NCBI GenBank assembly: GCA_014058105.1
Contig: JACGCM010000933.1
Location: 434,001 to 498,000 of the forward strand
From: Kingdonia uniflora
Lineage: Eukaryota; Streptophyta; Magnoliopsida; Ranunculales; Circaeasteraceae
Direction: 5' to 3'
Length of the DNA stretch: 64,000 nt
A program made the position numbers and the translations under genes. Within the stretch, counting starts at the first letter, position 1. The number at the start of each line of letters is the position of its first letter. The notes under the pieces are model-generated. The model saw only the letters and a list, made by a program, of their open reading frames with translations. It had not been told where the DNA came from and searched no databases. This document shows positions 21,095-32,929 of this stretch, one piece after another.

Positions 21095-21110
21095 CCTATA
21101 TTTGTTGTAG
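21095..21110 (-). repeat. Right terminal inverted repeat of the CACTA-like element
   Basis: Read on the minus strand it is CTACAACAAATATAGG, matching the left end except for one base. TCT at 21111-21113 is the second copy of the target duplication. Confidence 0.8.
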
Positions 21111-21113
21111 TCT

Positions 21114-24000
21114 AGATACAAAAATAAAATAATATACGAGTTTCCTTTATTCTTGATAAAATCGCAGTAATCCACATTGCATTTTAAAAAACTATTTCTG
21201 GACATGAAGTTATCGAACTTCAAATACCATTGCCTCAACACTTGTTTTTAACTATATAAGCTCTTCGTGAGCTTACACACTAGATCTTTTTTCCCTTTAA
21301 CTATATACCCTTCTGACTACTTCATATAGATTTCTTCATCAAAGTTACCGTGAATAAATGTTGTCTTGAAATCAAGCTGCTCAAGATGTAAATTTTCAAC
21401 TGTAATTATATTTATCACAACCTGAATAGTAGATATCTTCACAACATGAGCAAAGATCTCACCAAAATCAACGCCTTCTTTATGCTGAAAGCTCTTCACC
21501 GCAAGTCTAGCCTTGAACTCATTGAACCATCAGATTCTTGTTTTAGTTTGAATACCCACTTGTTGTGCAATGTTTTTTTTCCTTTTCGTTAACCGAAGTA
21601 AGTCCCAAGTTTGATTTATTATCAATGGCTGCATCTCATCATTAATAGCAAGCTCCCACTTTCTCTTGGCTTCTTCATCTATAACCTTCTTGTAACTTTT
21701 GGATTCACCACTATCTGCAAATAGCAATTTGATGTAGGGAGTTAACGTACCTAGTCAAATTTTTTGCATTTCTCGACACCTTTTGAAGTGTTACTGAAAT
21801 GTCTAGATCATTTGGTTCCTCATTTTGATCCGGTGCATAAAACTTAATCATAACTTCTTCTTCAACGTCTTGAGAAGGTTTAAATTCAATGTTGATACTT
21901 TATTTTTCTTTACTTCGATTCATTTCCACAGGTACCATAAAGACTTTATACAAAACATCCTCATTGAATGTAACATTTCGGCTCCAGATGACTTTCTGAT
22001 TCTTGGTATCCCAAGATCAGTATCCAAACTCATCACCACCATATCCAATGAATATGCACTTCCTTCACTTTGCATCCAACTTGGTCCTTGTATCTGAAGT
22101 ATCAAGCACATATGAGGTGCAACCTAAAATATGCAAGTGTGAAAGGTTTACATCTTTACCGGTCTATTTCTCTTCAGACAATACAAAGTCCAAAGCCATC
22201 GAAGACTCTCTATTTATCAAGTAAGCCGCTATACTAACCGCATACGCTCAAAAATATTTTGGCAATCTAGCGTTGAGTTTCATACTCCTTGATCTTTCGT
22301 TCATGGTTCGATTCCTGCATTCTACAATACCACTTGGCTGTGGTGTTCAGGCAATAGCCTTATGTCGCCTAATCCCATTTGATGCATAAAAGATACTTCA
22401 GTTTCAAGCCGATTTCATTTTCAACTTGAGCCCTCCATTTCTTGAACTTATCAAACACATCTAATTTTCACTTCACAAAGTAGAGTTTCAGTTTTTGAGT
22501 AGCGTCATCAATGAAAGTAACATAATAATGAAAACCACCAAGAGAAGACACCTTGGTTGGCACCCAAACATCTGTATGAACAATATCCAATTTTTCAAAT
22601 TTTCTTGATATTATGGTTATTTTGAAACTAACATTCTTCTGTTTTGCAAAAACACACTTTTCACAAAGCTTAAGATTAACCACGTCATGACCCTCTAGGT
22701 ATCCCTTACAAACCATCATCTTCATCTCTATCTCACTCATGTAACTGAGTCGCTTGTGCCAAGTACTTAATTCAATTCCCAGAGTGGTTGCATAAATAGT
22801 AAAAATTATGCTTTACATTGTATACAACATTATTACCTAAAGCCCTGAGCTACTACCATAACTCCCTTTGTGACATTCCAAAAATTATCACTAAATGTGC
22901 TTACATATCCACCATCATCTGTTAATTGGCTAACTGAGATAAGGTTAGGCATTAATTTGGGTACAAGCCGCACATTCTACAGATCAACCTCTCCCCCAAA
23001 GGCAACTTCAACTTAGCATCTTCCTTACCAGGAATATTGCGTAGACTCTTGTCTGCAAAGAAGACCGTACCGAAGTCACCTTTAGCAATATTGGTTAGGA
23101 AACCTACATTTGCAGTACCATACAATGACGTACCCGAATAAACAATCCATGACTTGTTAGCATTATCGTACGATAAAAGCAAAGCCTTATCAGAACAAAC
23201 TTCCTCTGCGATATTCATTGTATCTTTTGCCTCATCATAATCTTTCTTGGAAAAATTACAATCACGACTAAAGTTACCGTTCTTTCTGCAACTTCAGCGC
23301 GTACCAGGTAGCTTGGAGTTTCCCCTTGATTGAGAATGACCTCTTCCATTCTTTGGCCCCTTTCTAAAGGGCCTCCCTCTTTTATTGACGTTCAACGCAC
23401 TACCGCTTGAACTCAAATAGGGTTCCAGGGATTTACGGCTATTCTCTTCATACATAATCAACGAAATTATAATGTCAAATTTAATTACTTCATTCCCTAA
23501 TAAATTGCTTACTGCTGTAATTACCCTTCCCAATACTCAAGCATCTACCCCAAAAAGCTTAAACTCTCACCTCCTCGGTGAAAGTGATTTTCACAGATTC
23601 TAATTCAGCATGAATTCTGTTAAACTCACTAATGTGAGCTTGCATACTGTCATTCTCTTTCATCTTTAAAGTAAACAAACAATGAAATAGATGTACCTTA
23701 TTTACCCCAGAAGGTTCCGAGTACATGGAGGATAATGTCTCCATCAACTCCTTTGTTGCCCCAACTTTGGAGATCATATGTAGAATCTGAGATGATAGTA
23801 CCAACCTAACGATTCTAAGCGCCTTGCGATCCAAGCGTGCCCACTTTGAAGCATCATGATCTACCAGTTTCATCTCAATCCTACCAGGTGGTAAGTCAAC
23901 ATTCTTCTGATAAAGATAGTCATCTATCTCCATCTTCCACACTCTAAAATTTAAACCATTAAATTTTACGATCCTCAATTTCTCATCGTCGGCCATTATT
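21114..24000 (-). pseudogene. Copia C1 gag-pol, 5' part: gag, protease, integrase, start of RT
   Basis: From the ATG at 23996 (minus) a UBN2-type gag starts with 'LRIVKFNGLNFRVWKMEIDD' and runs to about 23560. A degenerate knuckle (NGNFSRDC) and a protease remnant follow near 23140; the latter reads WIVYSGTSLYG, where the family has W-x-x-D-S-G-A, so the catalytic Asp is lost. Pre-integrase and integrase lie at about 22740-22300 (LCEKCVFAKQKNVSF, LDIVHTDVWVPTKV, 'FIDDAT'). RT begins near 21727 (AINDEMQPLIINQTWDL) and goes through 'DFKTTFIHGNFDEEIYMK' and 'RQWYLKFDNFM' to LYL, where the CACTA-like element cuts it. Several stops and shifts are present. Confidence 0.85.
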
Positions 24001-24027
24001 CTTCACCACACAGCCCTAGACCAATCA

Positions 24028-24038
24028 CTTTGATACCA
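24028..24038 (-). promoter_or_regulatory. Primer-binding site of Copia C1 (initiator Met tRNA)
   Basis: On the minus strand TGGTATCAAAG starts two bases inside the 5' LTR edge. It matches the complement of the plant initiator-Met tRNA 3' end (TGGTATCAGAGC) with one change, the standard Copia primer site. Confidence 0.85.
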
Positions 24039-24040
24039 GT

Positions 24041-24083
24041 TATTGAGAATTGAGGTACTTAATCTCTCTTCTACGACAAGAAC
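24041..24083 (-). repeat. Copia C1 5' LTR, inner 43 bp
   Basis: TATTGAGAATTGAGG... matches the start of the 3' LTR at 10596. The LTR is cut here by Gypsy G1 and continues at 35657. AGAAC at 24079-24083 is the left copy of the G1 target duplication. Confidence 0.85.
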
Positions 24084-24628
24084 TATAGGGACTTATCCCT
24101 CGATCTCACTCATAATCGAGCTCACACAGTTTGATTTACCTCCATCTCAGGCTCACGTAATTTTAGTACTTAACACTCCAGTCAAACATTCCAACCAGCC
24201 CCATGAACTACTCAAGAACGTGGGTTGAGCTAAGCCCATAAAATGTTATTCAGTTAAAGACACCTGTCTCCCATGAACTCGTCAATTATTCAGTCAACCG
24301 CTACTAACCATATTATTCGGAAAACGTGTTCTAACATGGTGAAGAGTTGTGGAGAAGCTTATATAAAGGAAAAGTTCCAGAAGAGACAGGGACTAGAAAA
24401 ATTACTTGTAATAAAGATCACTTGTAATAAAGATTTCCACTCCAAGCAATAAAGATACTTTTACAAAAATCCTCTATACGAGGTCGTGATTTTTTACCCG
24501 TTTCAGAGGTTTTCCATGCTAAAAACACATGTCTCCAATTCTTGCTTTATATTAGAGCATTGATACAGGTTCATTGGTGTGATAGCTAATTCCTAATCAT
24601 ATCAAGCTTACGGAATTTGGCCATTACA
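24084..24628 (+). repeat. G1 5' LTR
   Basis: 545 bp ending GGCCATTACA. It matches 35074-35651 along its length (for example 'gggacttatccct', 'cttatataaaggaaaagttc' with a TATA-like box, 'ccaagcaataaagat' with AATAAA). It starts TATAGGG where the 3' copy has the canonical TGCAGGG. Confidence 0.9.
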
Positions 24629-24646
24629 TTTGGCACCGTCTGTGAG
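24629..24646 (+). promoter_or_regulatory. G1 primer-binding site region
   Basis: TTTGGCACCGTCTGTGAG follows the 5' LTR directly. G2 has a related sequence, TTTAGCACCATCTATGG, at the same place. The T-G-G-C-x-C-C type start is usual for plant Gypsy primer sites, though I cannot name the tRNA with certainty. Confidence 0.6.
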
Positions 24647-24700
24647 AAAGATTATATTTCTGCGATACCCTAAGGCAGTCTTTCATTACAATTTTGAATT

Positions 24701-24992
24701 ATGGTATCTTCCAGACGACAGGCCGTGGGAACTCAGCTTAAAATTTTTGTGGATCCAGGGTAACTCACTGAGTTACAGGCGAAAATCCACCCAAAAGTAG
24801 AGAAACGCGCTGAACTTGAACTTTAATTGACAAAGGATTGCGATCTCCGATAGAAAGAGCTCGATGCAGAACGATAAGCTTGTTTGACAGTGCTCAAACG
24901 GCACGAAGATCGGATGACGACGGTGCAGACTGCACTAGAGGCTCTGCAAAATACTCAATATTCTCCTCCAGCCAGGGGTTACATATTAACGA
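24701..24992 (+). pseudogene. G1 gag remnant
   Basis: A frame opens at ATG 24701 (MVSSRRQAVGTQLKIF) and continues with a Glu/Lys-rich, helix-like stretch broken by stops at 24762 and beyond. It ends abruptly where RT sequence begins near 24993. Capsid, knuckle and protease are missing through an internal deletion. Confidence 0.6.
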
Positions 24993-26000
24993 TTGATGAA
25001 TGCTATGTTCAAAGCACACCTGCGAAAAATCGCTGAAGTCTACATCGATGATCTCTTGTGCAAAAGCATACAGTTTGATAATCACATCTCATATCTCAAC
25101 ACAAAATTTAACATCCTTCGATCTTACAGAATGCGTCTTAACCCCATCTCAGATCTGGATCTTATAGAATGCGTCACAAAATTGATAAGTATCAATTCGG
25201 GGTACATTCTGGCTGCTTCCTAGGCCACCTCATCAACAAGAAAGGGATTGAGGCCGATTCAGATCAAATTCGGGCTCTCCTCGACATGCCTTTTCCAAAG
25301 ACAACAAAAAACGTTCAAAAACTTGCTGGCAAGATTGCCGCGATCAACCGTTTCGTCTCTAAATTTTTAGACTGCTGCCGTTGGCTATTCCTATTACTTT
25401 ACGGATGTACCAAATGAGGAAAGGTTCAGCCAACTACTAAAGTCACATGGACACCAGAATGCGAAGCAGCTTTTTAGGATCTCAAAATCTATTTTGGTAG
25501 GTCACCCATAATGAGCACCCCAGTAGGTAATGAGGAACTGGGAAAATTGAGAAACCAGTCTTCTTTATCAGTAAAACACTTACACGAGCAGAAACAAGGT
25601 ACTCTAAAATTGAGAAACTTCTTCTCACCCTTGTTTACACTTCGCAGAAACTCAAGCACTACTTCCAAGCACATTCCGTCAAAGTTATGACAAACTACCC
25701 ACTTCGGGAAATTTTGTCCAAAAAAGAGAAGTCACGAAGAGTGCAACAATGGTCAGTCAGTTTGGGCTAACATGATATCAAGTTTAAACAACGTCATTCT
25801 AAAAAAGGTCAGGCCATTACCAATTTTCTCACGGATTTTCCAATGGAGGATCCTGAGTGGGAGGAGTACGACCCGGACCTTACTGAAAGCACGCCAGAGA
25901 ATCCATCTCTCAAGCTATTCGACGAACGTGCTGACTGGATCACTACGTCAAGCTAGAGGCTTCTCACAGATGGATCAGCAGGAACCGCAGGGTCAGGAAT
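24993..26000 (+). pseudogene. G1 pol: end of reverse transcriptase and RNase H
   Basis: The joined frame starts at 'MFKAHLRKIAEVYIDDLLCK', which contains the Y-I-D-D catalytic site, and goes on through 'FLGHLINKKGIEADSDQIRA', 'KNVQKLAGKIAAINRFVSKF' and a TPECEAAF segment. The first fingers and palm of RT are absent. A short direct duplication ('gaatgcgtc', 25129 and 25168) shifts the frame near 25130-25200. RNase H (about 25500-25830) is in scattered frames. Confidence 0.75.
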
Positions 26001-26410
26001 CGGGATCATTTTGATTACCCCTTCAAATGATAGAATTGAGAAATCAATCTACTTGGATTTTAAGGCCTCAAATAATGGCACCGAGTATGAAGCTCTCATT
26101 CACAGACTCGACCTCGCACTTGAGCTCGATGTCCCCGATCTCTTAGTTTGCACCAATTCATTACTCATCATGTATTATTATTCTGAGCAATACAAGAACA
26201 ATGGGAAGATGATCGAATACAAAGCCCTCATTGCAGATAGGATGAGTAAGTTTGCGAAAGCAACTCTTGAATATCTTCCTCGAGGTAAAAACAGACGCGC
26301 CGATTCCTTGGTATATCTAACCGGGGTCTTGGGTACAGAAGCTCGATATCTACAGATTGAAATTATTTTAACCCCCAGCATTGATCGTATATCTGTATGC
26401 ACGATCAACA
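25960..26410 (+). pseudogene. G1 second RNase H (archaeal type, Tat-specific)
   Basis: LLTDGSAGTAGSGIGIILI, then TPSNDRIEKSIYLDFKASNN with GTEYEALIH, then DLLVCTNSLL and 'LEYLPRGKNRRADSL'. This gives the Asp, Glu, Asp/Asn and late Asp pattern of a second RNase H-like domain with the sequence style typical of Tat elements. It is mostly open (26011-26652) and continues toward the integrase linker. Confidence 0.75.
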
Positions 26411-26419
26411 CTGGGGGCG

Positions 26420-27690
26420 ATAAAGGGGGAAATAACGATTGGCGAAAGCCTTTCTTAGCCTACCTCGGTGTCGACAACAAGTACAAAGGACTACTCCCAG
26501 CAGATTCAAAAGAATACCGACTGCTGATCAATAACTCAAAGTGTTACATCACTCAAAATGGTATGCTTTACCTTCTTTCCGTAATAGGGCCTTATCTCAA
26601 GTGCCTCTCAAAGTCAAAAGCAGACGAACTGCTTCATAAATTATGCGAATGAACTTGTGGCTCCCACGCCGTAGGTAGATCATTGGCGAACTGAGCTATA
26701 AATCAGGGAGTATTCTGGCCCAGCATGCACAAATAAGCAAAAGAGTATTTCCGCAGGTACGACACCTGCTAGAGACATGAACATATGATACGTACCCCTG
26801 CGCTCGAACTCTATGCAAGCAAGGTTTATTGGCCATTCAAAAGATGGGTACTAGACCTCGTCGGTAAATTCCCTAACTCTCCAGGTAATCGCCGTCACCT
26901 ACTCGTAGCTACCGATTACTTTTCAAAATGGGTTGAAACAATTCCACTATGTTGAACCAGAGAAAAGGAGGTCATCTCTTTTATCTGGAACAACATAATC
27001 ACCTAATTCTGGTACCCTCACCTAATTTGTATCGATAACGGGCCCCAATTTATGTGAGATAAGGTCGTAACCTTCCTAAATCACCATAATATCTTCTACT
27101 TACCATCAAATCTATACTATCCTCAAGGCAATGGCCAAGCCAAAATCACCAACAAAACCATCGTGGATGGACTCAAAAAATGACTTCACTCACAAAAAAA
27201 AGGAAGTTGGGTTTGCGAATTACCTCACGTTCTGTGGGCGTATCAAACCACTCCCTGACAATCTACTGGGTGTACCCCATTCTTTCTTGCTTATGACACC
27301 GAGGTAGTTATTCCTTCTGAATATCATCATCCAGTTCGTGATCACGAGCTAACTGGCGAGGAAAATGAGTTCCAATTGGCTTGCAACCTCAATATGATAG
27401 ATGAGACCAGGGATCGCGCCATCGCTAACTTAGGTTGATATCATCATATGCTTGCCAGGTCGTACAATAGCCGAGTCAGAAGCCGTACTTTCTAAATTAA
27501 AGATCTCGTCCTTAGAGAAATTCCTCAACATCACAAAGAGCCTCACGCTAGAAAATTAGTCGACAATTGGGAGGGTCTATTCATTATCACAGGTCTCTCA
27601 GGCCTGTGATCATGCTATCTCATAATAGAAGAGGGAATCCCCATTTCAAATCCTTACAACACTAGACGACTGAAACGGTACTATCGTTAG
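26420..27690 (+). pseudogene. G1 integrase
   Basis: 'WPFKRWVLDLVGKFPNSPGN' (first catalytic Asp), 'ATDYFSKWVETIPL', 'LICIDNGPQFM' (second Asp) and 'NLYYPQGNGQA' are visible, followed by 'VLWAYQTTP' and a C-terminal 'RLKRYYR' stop at 27688. Stops at about 26955, 27004 and 27055, among others, interrupt it. The order is that of Ty3/Gypsy integrase; no chromodomain is seen, in keeping with the Tat clade. Confidence 0.8.
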
Positions 27691-27940
27691 GCGTCTTATT
27701 ACTTCATTTCCATTATTCTTTGTTTGTTTTTCAATTCCAAAAGTGAGATTCTTATCTCCATCCAATGTAAATTCAGAACTTATCAATAAAAGTTTTTTTT
27801 TGAACAATGTAATTCACTTCACGAACATTCATCCACACTTTACAGATTCAAGCATAGATAATACTAGCTTACAATCAATCTTTTCCAAGTTCGGTCAAGG
27901 ATATCACTTGATTGATTTCTTTTACTTGGAACATTTCAGT
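27691..27940 (+). other. G1 spacer between integrase and tandem repeats
   Basis: AT-rich spacer; its last 80 bases resemble a partial, degenerate first unit of the following array ('ggtcaaggatatcacttg'). Confidence 0.5.
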
Positions 27941-28580
27941 AGGCTAGATCAAGGATAACACTTCGTTTAGCTGAATCTTTATATCTCTCTGATTGTAGCA
28001 AGTGTAAAAACTTGTTTCATATTAAAGACTCAGCCAATCAAGAGATAAGGCAAAGGTTTTACTAGTCTTTATCTTTTTCAACATGTTTGGATCACTTCAG
28101 TAGGCTGGATCAAGGATAACACTTCGTTCAGCTGAATCTTTACATCTCTACAATTGTAACAAGTGTAAAAAATTGTTTCATATCAAAGACTCAGCCAAAC
28201 AAGAGATAAGGCAAAGGTTATACTAGTCTTCATTTTTTTCAACTTGTTTGGATCACTTCAGTAAGCTGGATCAATGATAACACTTGGTTCAGCTGAATCT
28301 TTACATCTCTGCGATTATAGCAAGTGTAAAAACTTGCTTCATATCAAAGACTTAGCCAGGCATAAGATAAAGCAAAGGTCATACTAGTTTTCATCTCTTT
28401 CAATATGTCTGTGACATTTCAATAGTTTAAATTAAGTTTTAACTTGGTTTAAATCAACCCATTTCTGCGATTAAAATGAATGTAAAAAAATTGTTTTATA
28501 TCAAGGACCCTACCAGACATAAGATAAGGCAATGATCATACTAGCTTCATCTATTACAATGTGTCTGCGACAGATACTAT
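27941..28580 (+). repeat. G1 tandem repeat array, 161-bp unit, about four copies
   Basis: Units start near 27941, 28102, 28263 and 28423 with 'aggctggatcaaggataac' variants and contain 'aagtgtaaaaacttgtttca' and 'gagataaggcaaaggtt'. The last unit is the most diverged. Amplified tandem repeats between integrase and 3' LTR are known from Retand-type Tat elements. Confidence 0.85.
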
Positions 28581-28602
28581 TTATTTTCATGTCAAATTCA
28601 CA

Positions 28603-31600
28603 TTATAGAGGATTTTTTTCTACTGATGAAGGGTCAGCAATGATTCCCCACACATCAAGAGGTCTCTCTTTCAGTTCGCGGGCCACAATAGCTCTACCTT
28701 GTTCTATTAATTCAGCAGTTCCAGGGCCTAGTAGGGTCTCCATGGCGCTCAGACAGTTCCTTCGATCAATCTTAACTCCACAGATGCATCCCTTATCCGA
28801 CAACATTTTAAACAAGGTATCTCATTCTGACTCAAGTTTTTTTACTTCCTCAACAAAATATGCAACGATCACCCTTAACAGGTCAGATCGAGACACATCG
28901 GGTACTACCATTGCTACAAATCTCGCCTTCAACCTCTAGAGGCATGACTGTAACCTAGCGTAATCATTCTTCCATTTAAGTATTTCCATATCGACCTTAT
29001 CATGATAGATTACATCTTCTTCCAACTTGGCAATAAACTTTGCTGACTCTGCTAGGTTCAGGGCTTCTAAGTCTACTACCCGAGCACGAAGTTTCCTAAT
29101 TTCTACGTTCAACTCTTCCCTAGCCGGCAGATCTTTCAATAATTCTTCTTTCCTCTTTACCAGCGATTCCTTTGCTTTGATCTCCCCTTCCAGAACCTTC
29201 TCCCTGATAAGCGCAGCATCCAACTTATGCTGGCATTCCCTCAAATTTGCGTTTCCCTTTTGGATATGCCCCTGAATACGAGAGATACGTCACTTTCTAA
29301 CTCTCTAATTCGACCTGAGAGACTAACTACATCCTCTTAAACTAAAGGCGCCTTAACCTCAGTTCTACTTCCCCCTAACGCTCTCTAGCCTCGACTTTCT
29401 TGGCACAAGAAATGGCTTGGTCCTTTTCGGCTTTAAGTTGTGCAACTCCTTCGTTTATGTCATCGCGCCTTCGTTGCATTTCTCAGAATTCCATATCCTT
29501 GGCGGGAAGGGCTGTTTGCAAATGTTCAGTTGCAGCTTCTGAAGCCGATAGATTTTCTCGAGCTACCTTCAGCTCGCGTCCTTTTTGACAAATCTTTGTC
29601 TCATTCGCTTCTGCTCATTCCTACATCTATGAAGATCAGATCGAAATTGTTCCTCTGATTGTTCTAGCACCTGAATACGGTATTGAGCCATGTTGGCCTG
29701 ATTACCCTTCACAGCCAACGCTTTAACCTGACGTTGAACCTTCTCGGCATGTTCTGTTGCCTCAGATAGCTCTTCTAATCCCTTCTTAATATCGAAATTT
29801 TTCTTCTTGACCTGAAGAGTCAAGTCGAAAACGGCCTGATTCAACTTCTCAAGTCTGAAATGTGCTTTTATGTATGGATCTTCTCTGTTCTCGTTTGCCT
29901 CCTTCATCCTATTGTACTGCTCCATAAATTCCCGGTTACACATAAGTATGTTGTCCTCACGTGCGTGAGATGAATCTAATTCGACCTGGGGAATATAATA
30001 AGTTTTAGTACAGCTCGATTCAGGAAAGCCTTTGAAAATATACATACTACATTTCTACTGGGACTATGTGGTTTCTAAACATCTCCTTCCAAGTACTTTT
30101 AAACTAAAAATTTAGAATTTATTCTCAGATGAACCCTGCATGAATTTTCTTTCAGCGTGCAAGGTACATACTTTCGATATATTATTCTATATTAATAGCG
30201 TTGAATTTTTGCCATGCATTCCTATCCTATTTTCTTGATAACTAAACGTTGGTGTAACATGCAAGTCAAAAGACCTATTCCGATCTAACCTGCAGCTCCG
30301 TTTGCGCAGACAACAAAGCTTTTGAGGTCTTTCTTTCCTTGGTAAGTCCAGACTCTAGGTCATTTATTATGAGACTCATCTCTCTAACTACCTACAAAAG
30401 ATTTATAAACAGAGTCAACATATAGAATTTTCTTCCCCACGCTGAATTCAAACAACTTACAAATATTTATATAAATTACGTGTCTACCCTAACTTCTCAC
30501 TCCCACCTTCTGGGAGCTCGATATCATCCCCTTGGTTGTTAAGTACTATCTGGTGGAAGACACCATCTAGACCATCCACGACTCCCACCACTTCCGCTTC
30601 CTCATCCTCTCCTTCCTCAACATAGGTGTCAGCCATAATGGCATCCATCTCCTCATCAGAATATCCATTCAGTATCAAGTGACAACCCAGTCTGTCACGT
30701 TCCTCACTCATCTTGTCTAGATTGGCCTTTACCTTGACCTGTAGCTGGCCGATCGCCACAACATTAGAGGCTTTTAACTGCCTAACTTCCTTCATGGCTT
30801 CAGTTTTGGTCTGAGCTAGTTCTTTCTCCAGCTCGCTCTTCGCCTTCTTCAGCTCAGATTTTTCTTCTTTAATACCGAGCCAAATCCCCTTCACGAGATG
30901 AGCGACCTATATAAAATGAATCAATCTTAGTGATTAGATCGAAATACATAAAGAAGCTCTTTCCCAATCAATAACACTTACCATCTTGCTCGTATCTTCT
31001 TCACCATGAAGAGCCACCGACCTGGCCCTTTCCTTGACCTCCCTGAGGTCATCCACCGTAGCAGGTCACACCTCAGCGACCTTCTCCCCAGAAGATTTGG
31101 CCCTCCTCTTCTTTTCTTTTGCGACCTCACCACTTTTTGTGGTGCCTGGGGCCGGCAAAGACTTTAACATCCATTTTTTTGGAAATTTTTGAGCTATCTT
31201 GCTTGTTGTAAGATTCGGCTGAGCCGAACTTCCCGACTCAGGAGTCTTAGTTTGAGCCTCCTCACCACTTATTTGCTTTTTGCCTTCATCGACCCCCACC
31301 ATTGACCTGGTAGACTGAGCCTTCCTAACCTTGTCCGAATTACTATCAACCCTCTTTTTCTACTCAAGCCGAGTCCCTCCAACACAATTTCGAGTTCAGT
31401 CTCCTCCTCCGCAACTTTGTCCAGCAAGGATTTTTTTCCTTTCCACAGTAGATTTTATACCTGCAATAACAACATTTTTACTATCAACTGAAGTTGCCAA
31501 CAAACATAACAATAATTCTATCTATGCATGTCTATACTTACTTTGTTTTACAGTTCTAAACTGAAGATCCAGAGGTTCTTCGTCATCTCTCTGAAGTAAA

Positions 31601-32929
31601 TTACCCTTCGCCCATATGAAATTATCATTTCAGGTTCGACCTACCGAATTTAGATCGAAAAAATGAAGCCGACTTGTACTCGCACAGAAACATGATCCCC
31701 CACTGGCTATAAAATTTTTCACCCCAAAAAAATGTAAAACGTCCTCAGGGGTTATCCTTTTCACTTTTTCTTCCCTTTCCCATCTTTTATTCAGATGGTC
31801 ACACACGGTTATTGCCTCACACATGTTCCCGTTCAATTGAACAGGGCATGCCCTAATCGCATTCATAATCTCCTTCGCCAAATTGGTAAGGGGAAGACTC
31901 AACCCATTCTCTAATTGAGATTGGTAACACAAAATACCCTTCGAGAGGTCACTTCAGACATCCCCATTAAAATACTCTAACGAGATCGATTCATCTATAC
32001 CCCTATCTCATTTTTCCACTTCCAAATCTGCCAGTAGATAAAAATACTTTTTCCCCTCTACTACCGTACAACCCCTAAACTGACTACCGACAAACTCTAC
32101 ACAATTGCCTCACTTCCCTCCTACCGCCACCTTGGCTTTACAAAACTCTCTAAAGGTATCAGAACCTGGAGGGTAAGATTCCAATTGACTAGGGAAATCC
32201 AAGAACTATTCCAATCCTCCTTCCCCTTCGCTATCAGACTCATTCGTCTGACCAGAGGTCGAAGCCTCATTAACAGACAAACTACCCATCATAAAAATAG
32301 ATTCTACAGACACATTTTCGACCTACACAAGTGCCTCTCACGCTCGACCTACATACAGGTTAAGGTATTTATCATTCTTCCATCTATATATGTATATATA
32401 TTTATATATTCAACGTATATCTCTGATCAATCGTTTACACATAACATATATCTTTAACATATATATGTACGTACGTCAGCATATATTACATACATCTCTA
32501 CTAACCTTCAGTATCGGAATGAGAATTGACAGTAGAGTCAAGCTTTCCCCTTACAACGCTGCTGTATTCCCACCTACGAGATCCATAATCTTTTGCCCTC
32601 TTCAACCATTTATCGCCTTCGGATAACTTTTTATCGAATCCCCTAATCTTTCGCTTTTCTCTCTGATTGCTCTCCAAATTTTTTGTGGTAAAATGTTTAT
32701 TTGGAGATGAAGAAGAACTATTTATCCTTTCTCTCTCATGCGGCTGGCATTTATTTCTCCTCGCACGAATCTTCCTCGATTCCAGAACTGGGGCGTCCTT
32801 TCCATTCTCCATGTCAGACGCCCTATACCTTTTTGATAAAACCACCTTTCCATCATTACAACTCCCCTCATTTTTTAACATAATTTTTCTCCTTATTTCC
32901 ATATATTTTCCTGACCTTCCTACACTCAT
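28603..32929 (-). pseudogene. G1 antisense multi-exon gene (coiled-coil 'plant transposon protein' type)
   Basis: Exon-like blocks on the minus strand run 32929-32513 (basic, Ser-rich start), about 32340-31550 ('LPLTNLAKEIMNAIRACPVQ', then LNGNMCEA, then VKNFIASGG and LHFFDLNSVGRT), 31440-31040 (Lys/Ser-rich linker), 30894-30497 (coiled coil, then an acidic stretch with DAIMADTYVEEGEDEEAE), about 30420-30290 and 29995-28603 (long coiled coil ending 'VELIEQGRA'-like and a stop). GT and AG signals fit at several joins. A few stops and shifts break it. The domain style is that of uncharacterised proteins annotated as putative plant transposon proteins. Its role is unknown; a DNA- or protein-binding accessory is only a guess. 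Confidence 0.65.

Larger units (their letters stand above)
12306..21110. mobile_element. Non-autonomous CACTA-like element carrying fragments of five genes
   Basis: The 8805-bp insert begins CTACAACAAATATAAG and ends in the inverted CTACAACAAATATAGG. It is flanked by the 3-bp duplication TCT and sits inside the RT of Copia C1. A 3-bp duplication and a TIR close to CACTACAAC, with short subterminal motifs such as AACGTCA (left, near 12361) and GTGACGT/ACGTCAC (right, 20935-21005), point to the CACTA (En/Spm) superfamily, although the leading CA is absent at both ends. No transposase is present. The interior holds intron-bearing pieces of CCT7, MOR1, an EPL1-type gene and a beta-galactosidase on the minus strand, and an intronless PHS1 copy on the plus strand. 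Confidence 0.8.

Noticed and set aside
12306..21110. A Helitron as the capture vehicle
   Set aside because: Helitrons make no target duplication, insert at AT and end in CTRR. Here there are inverted ends and an exact TCT duplication.
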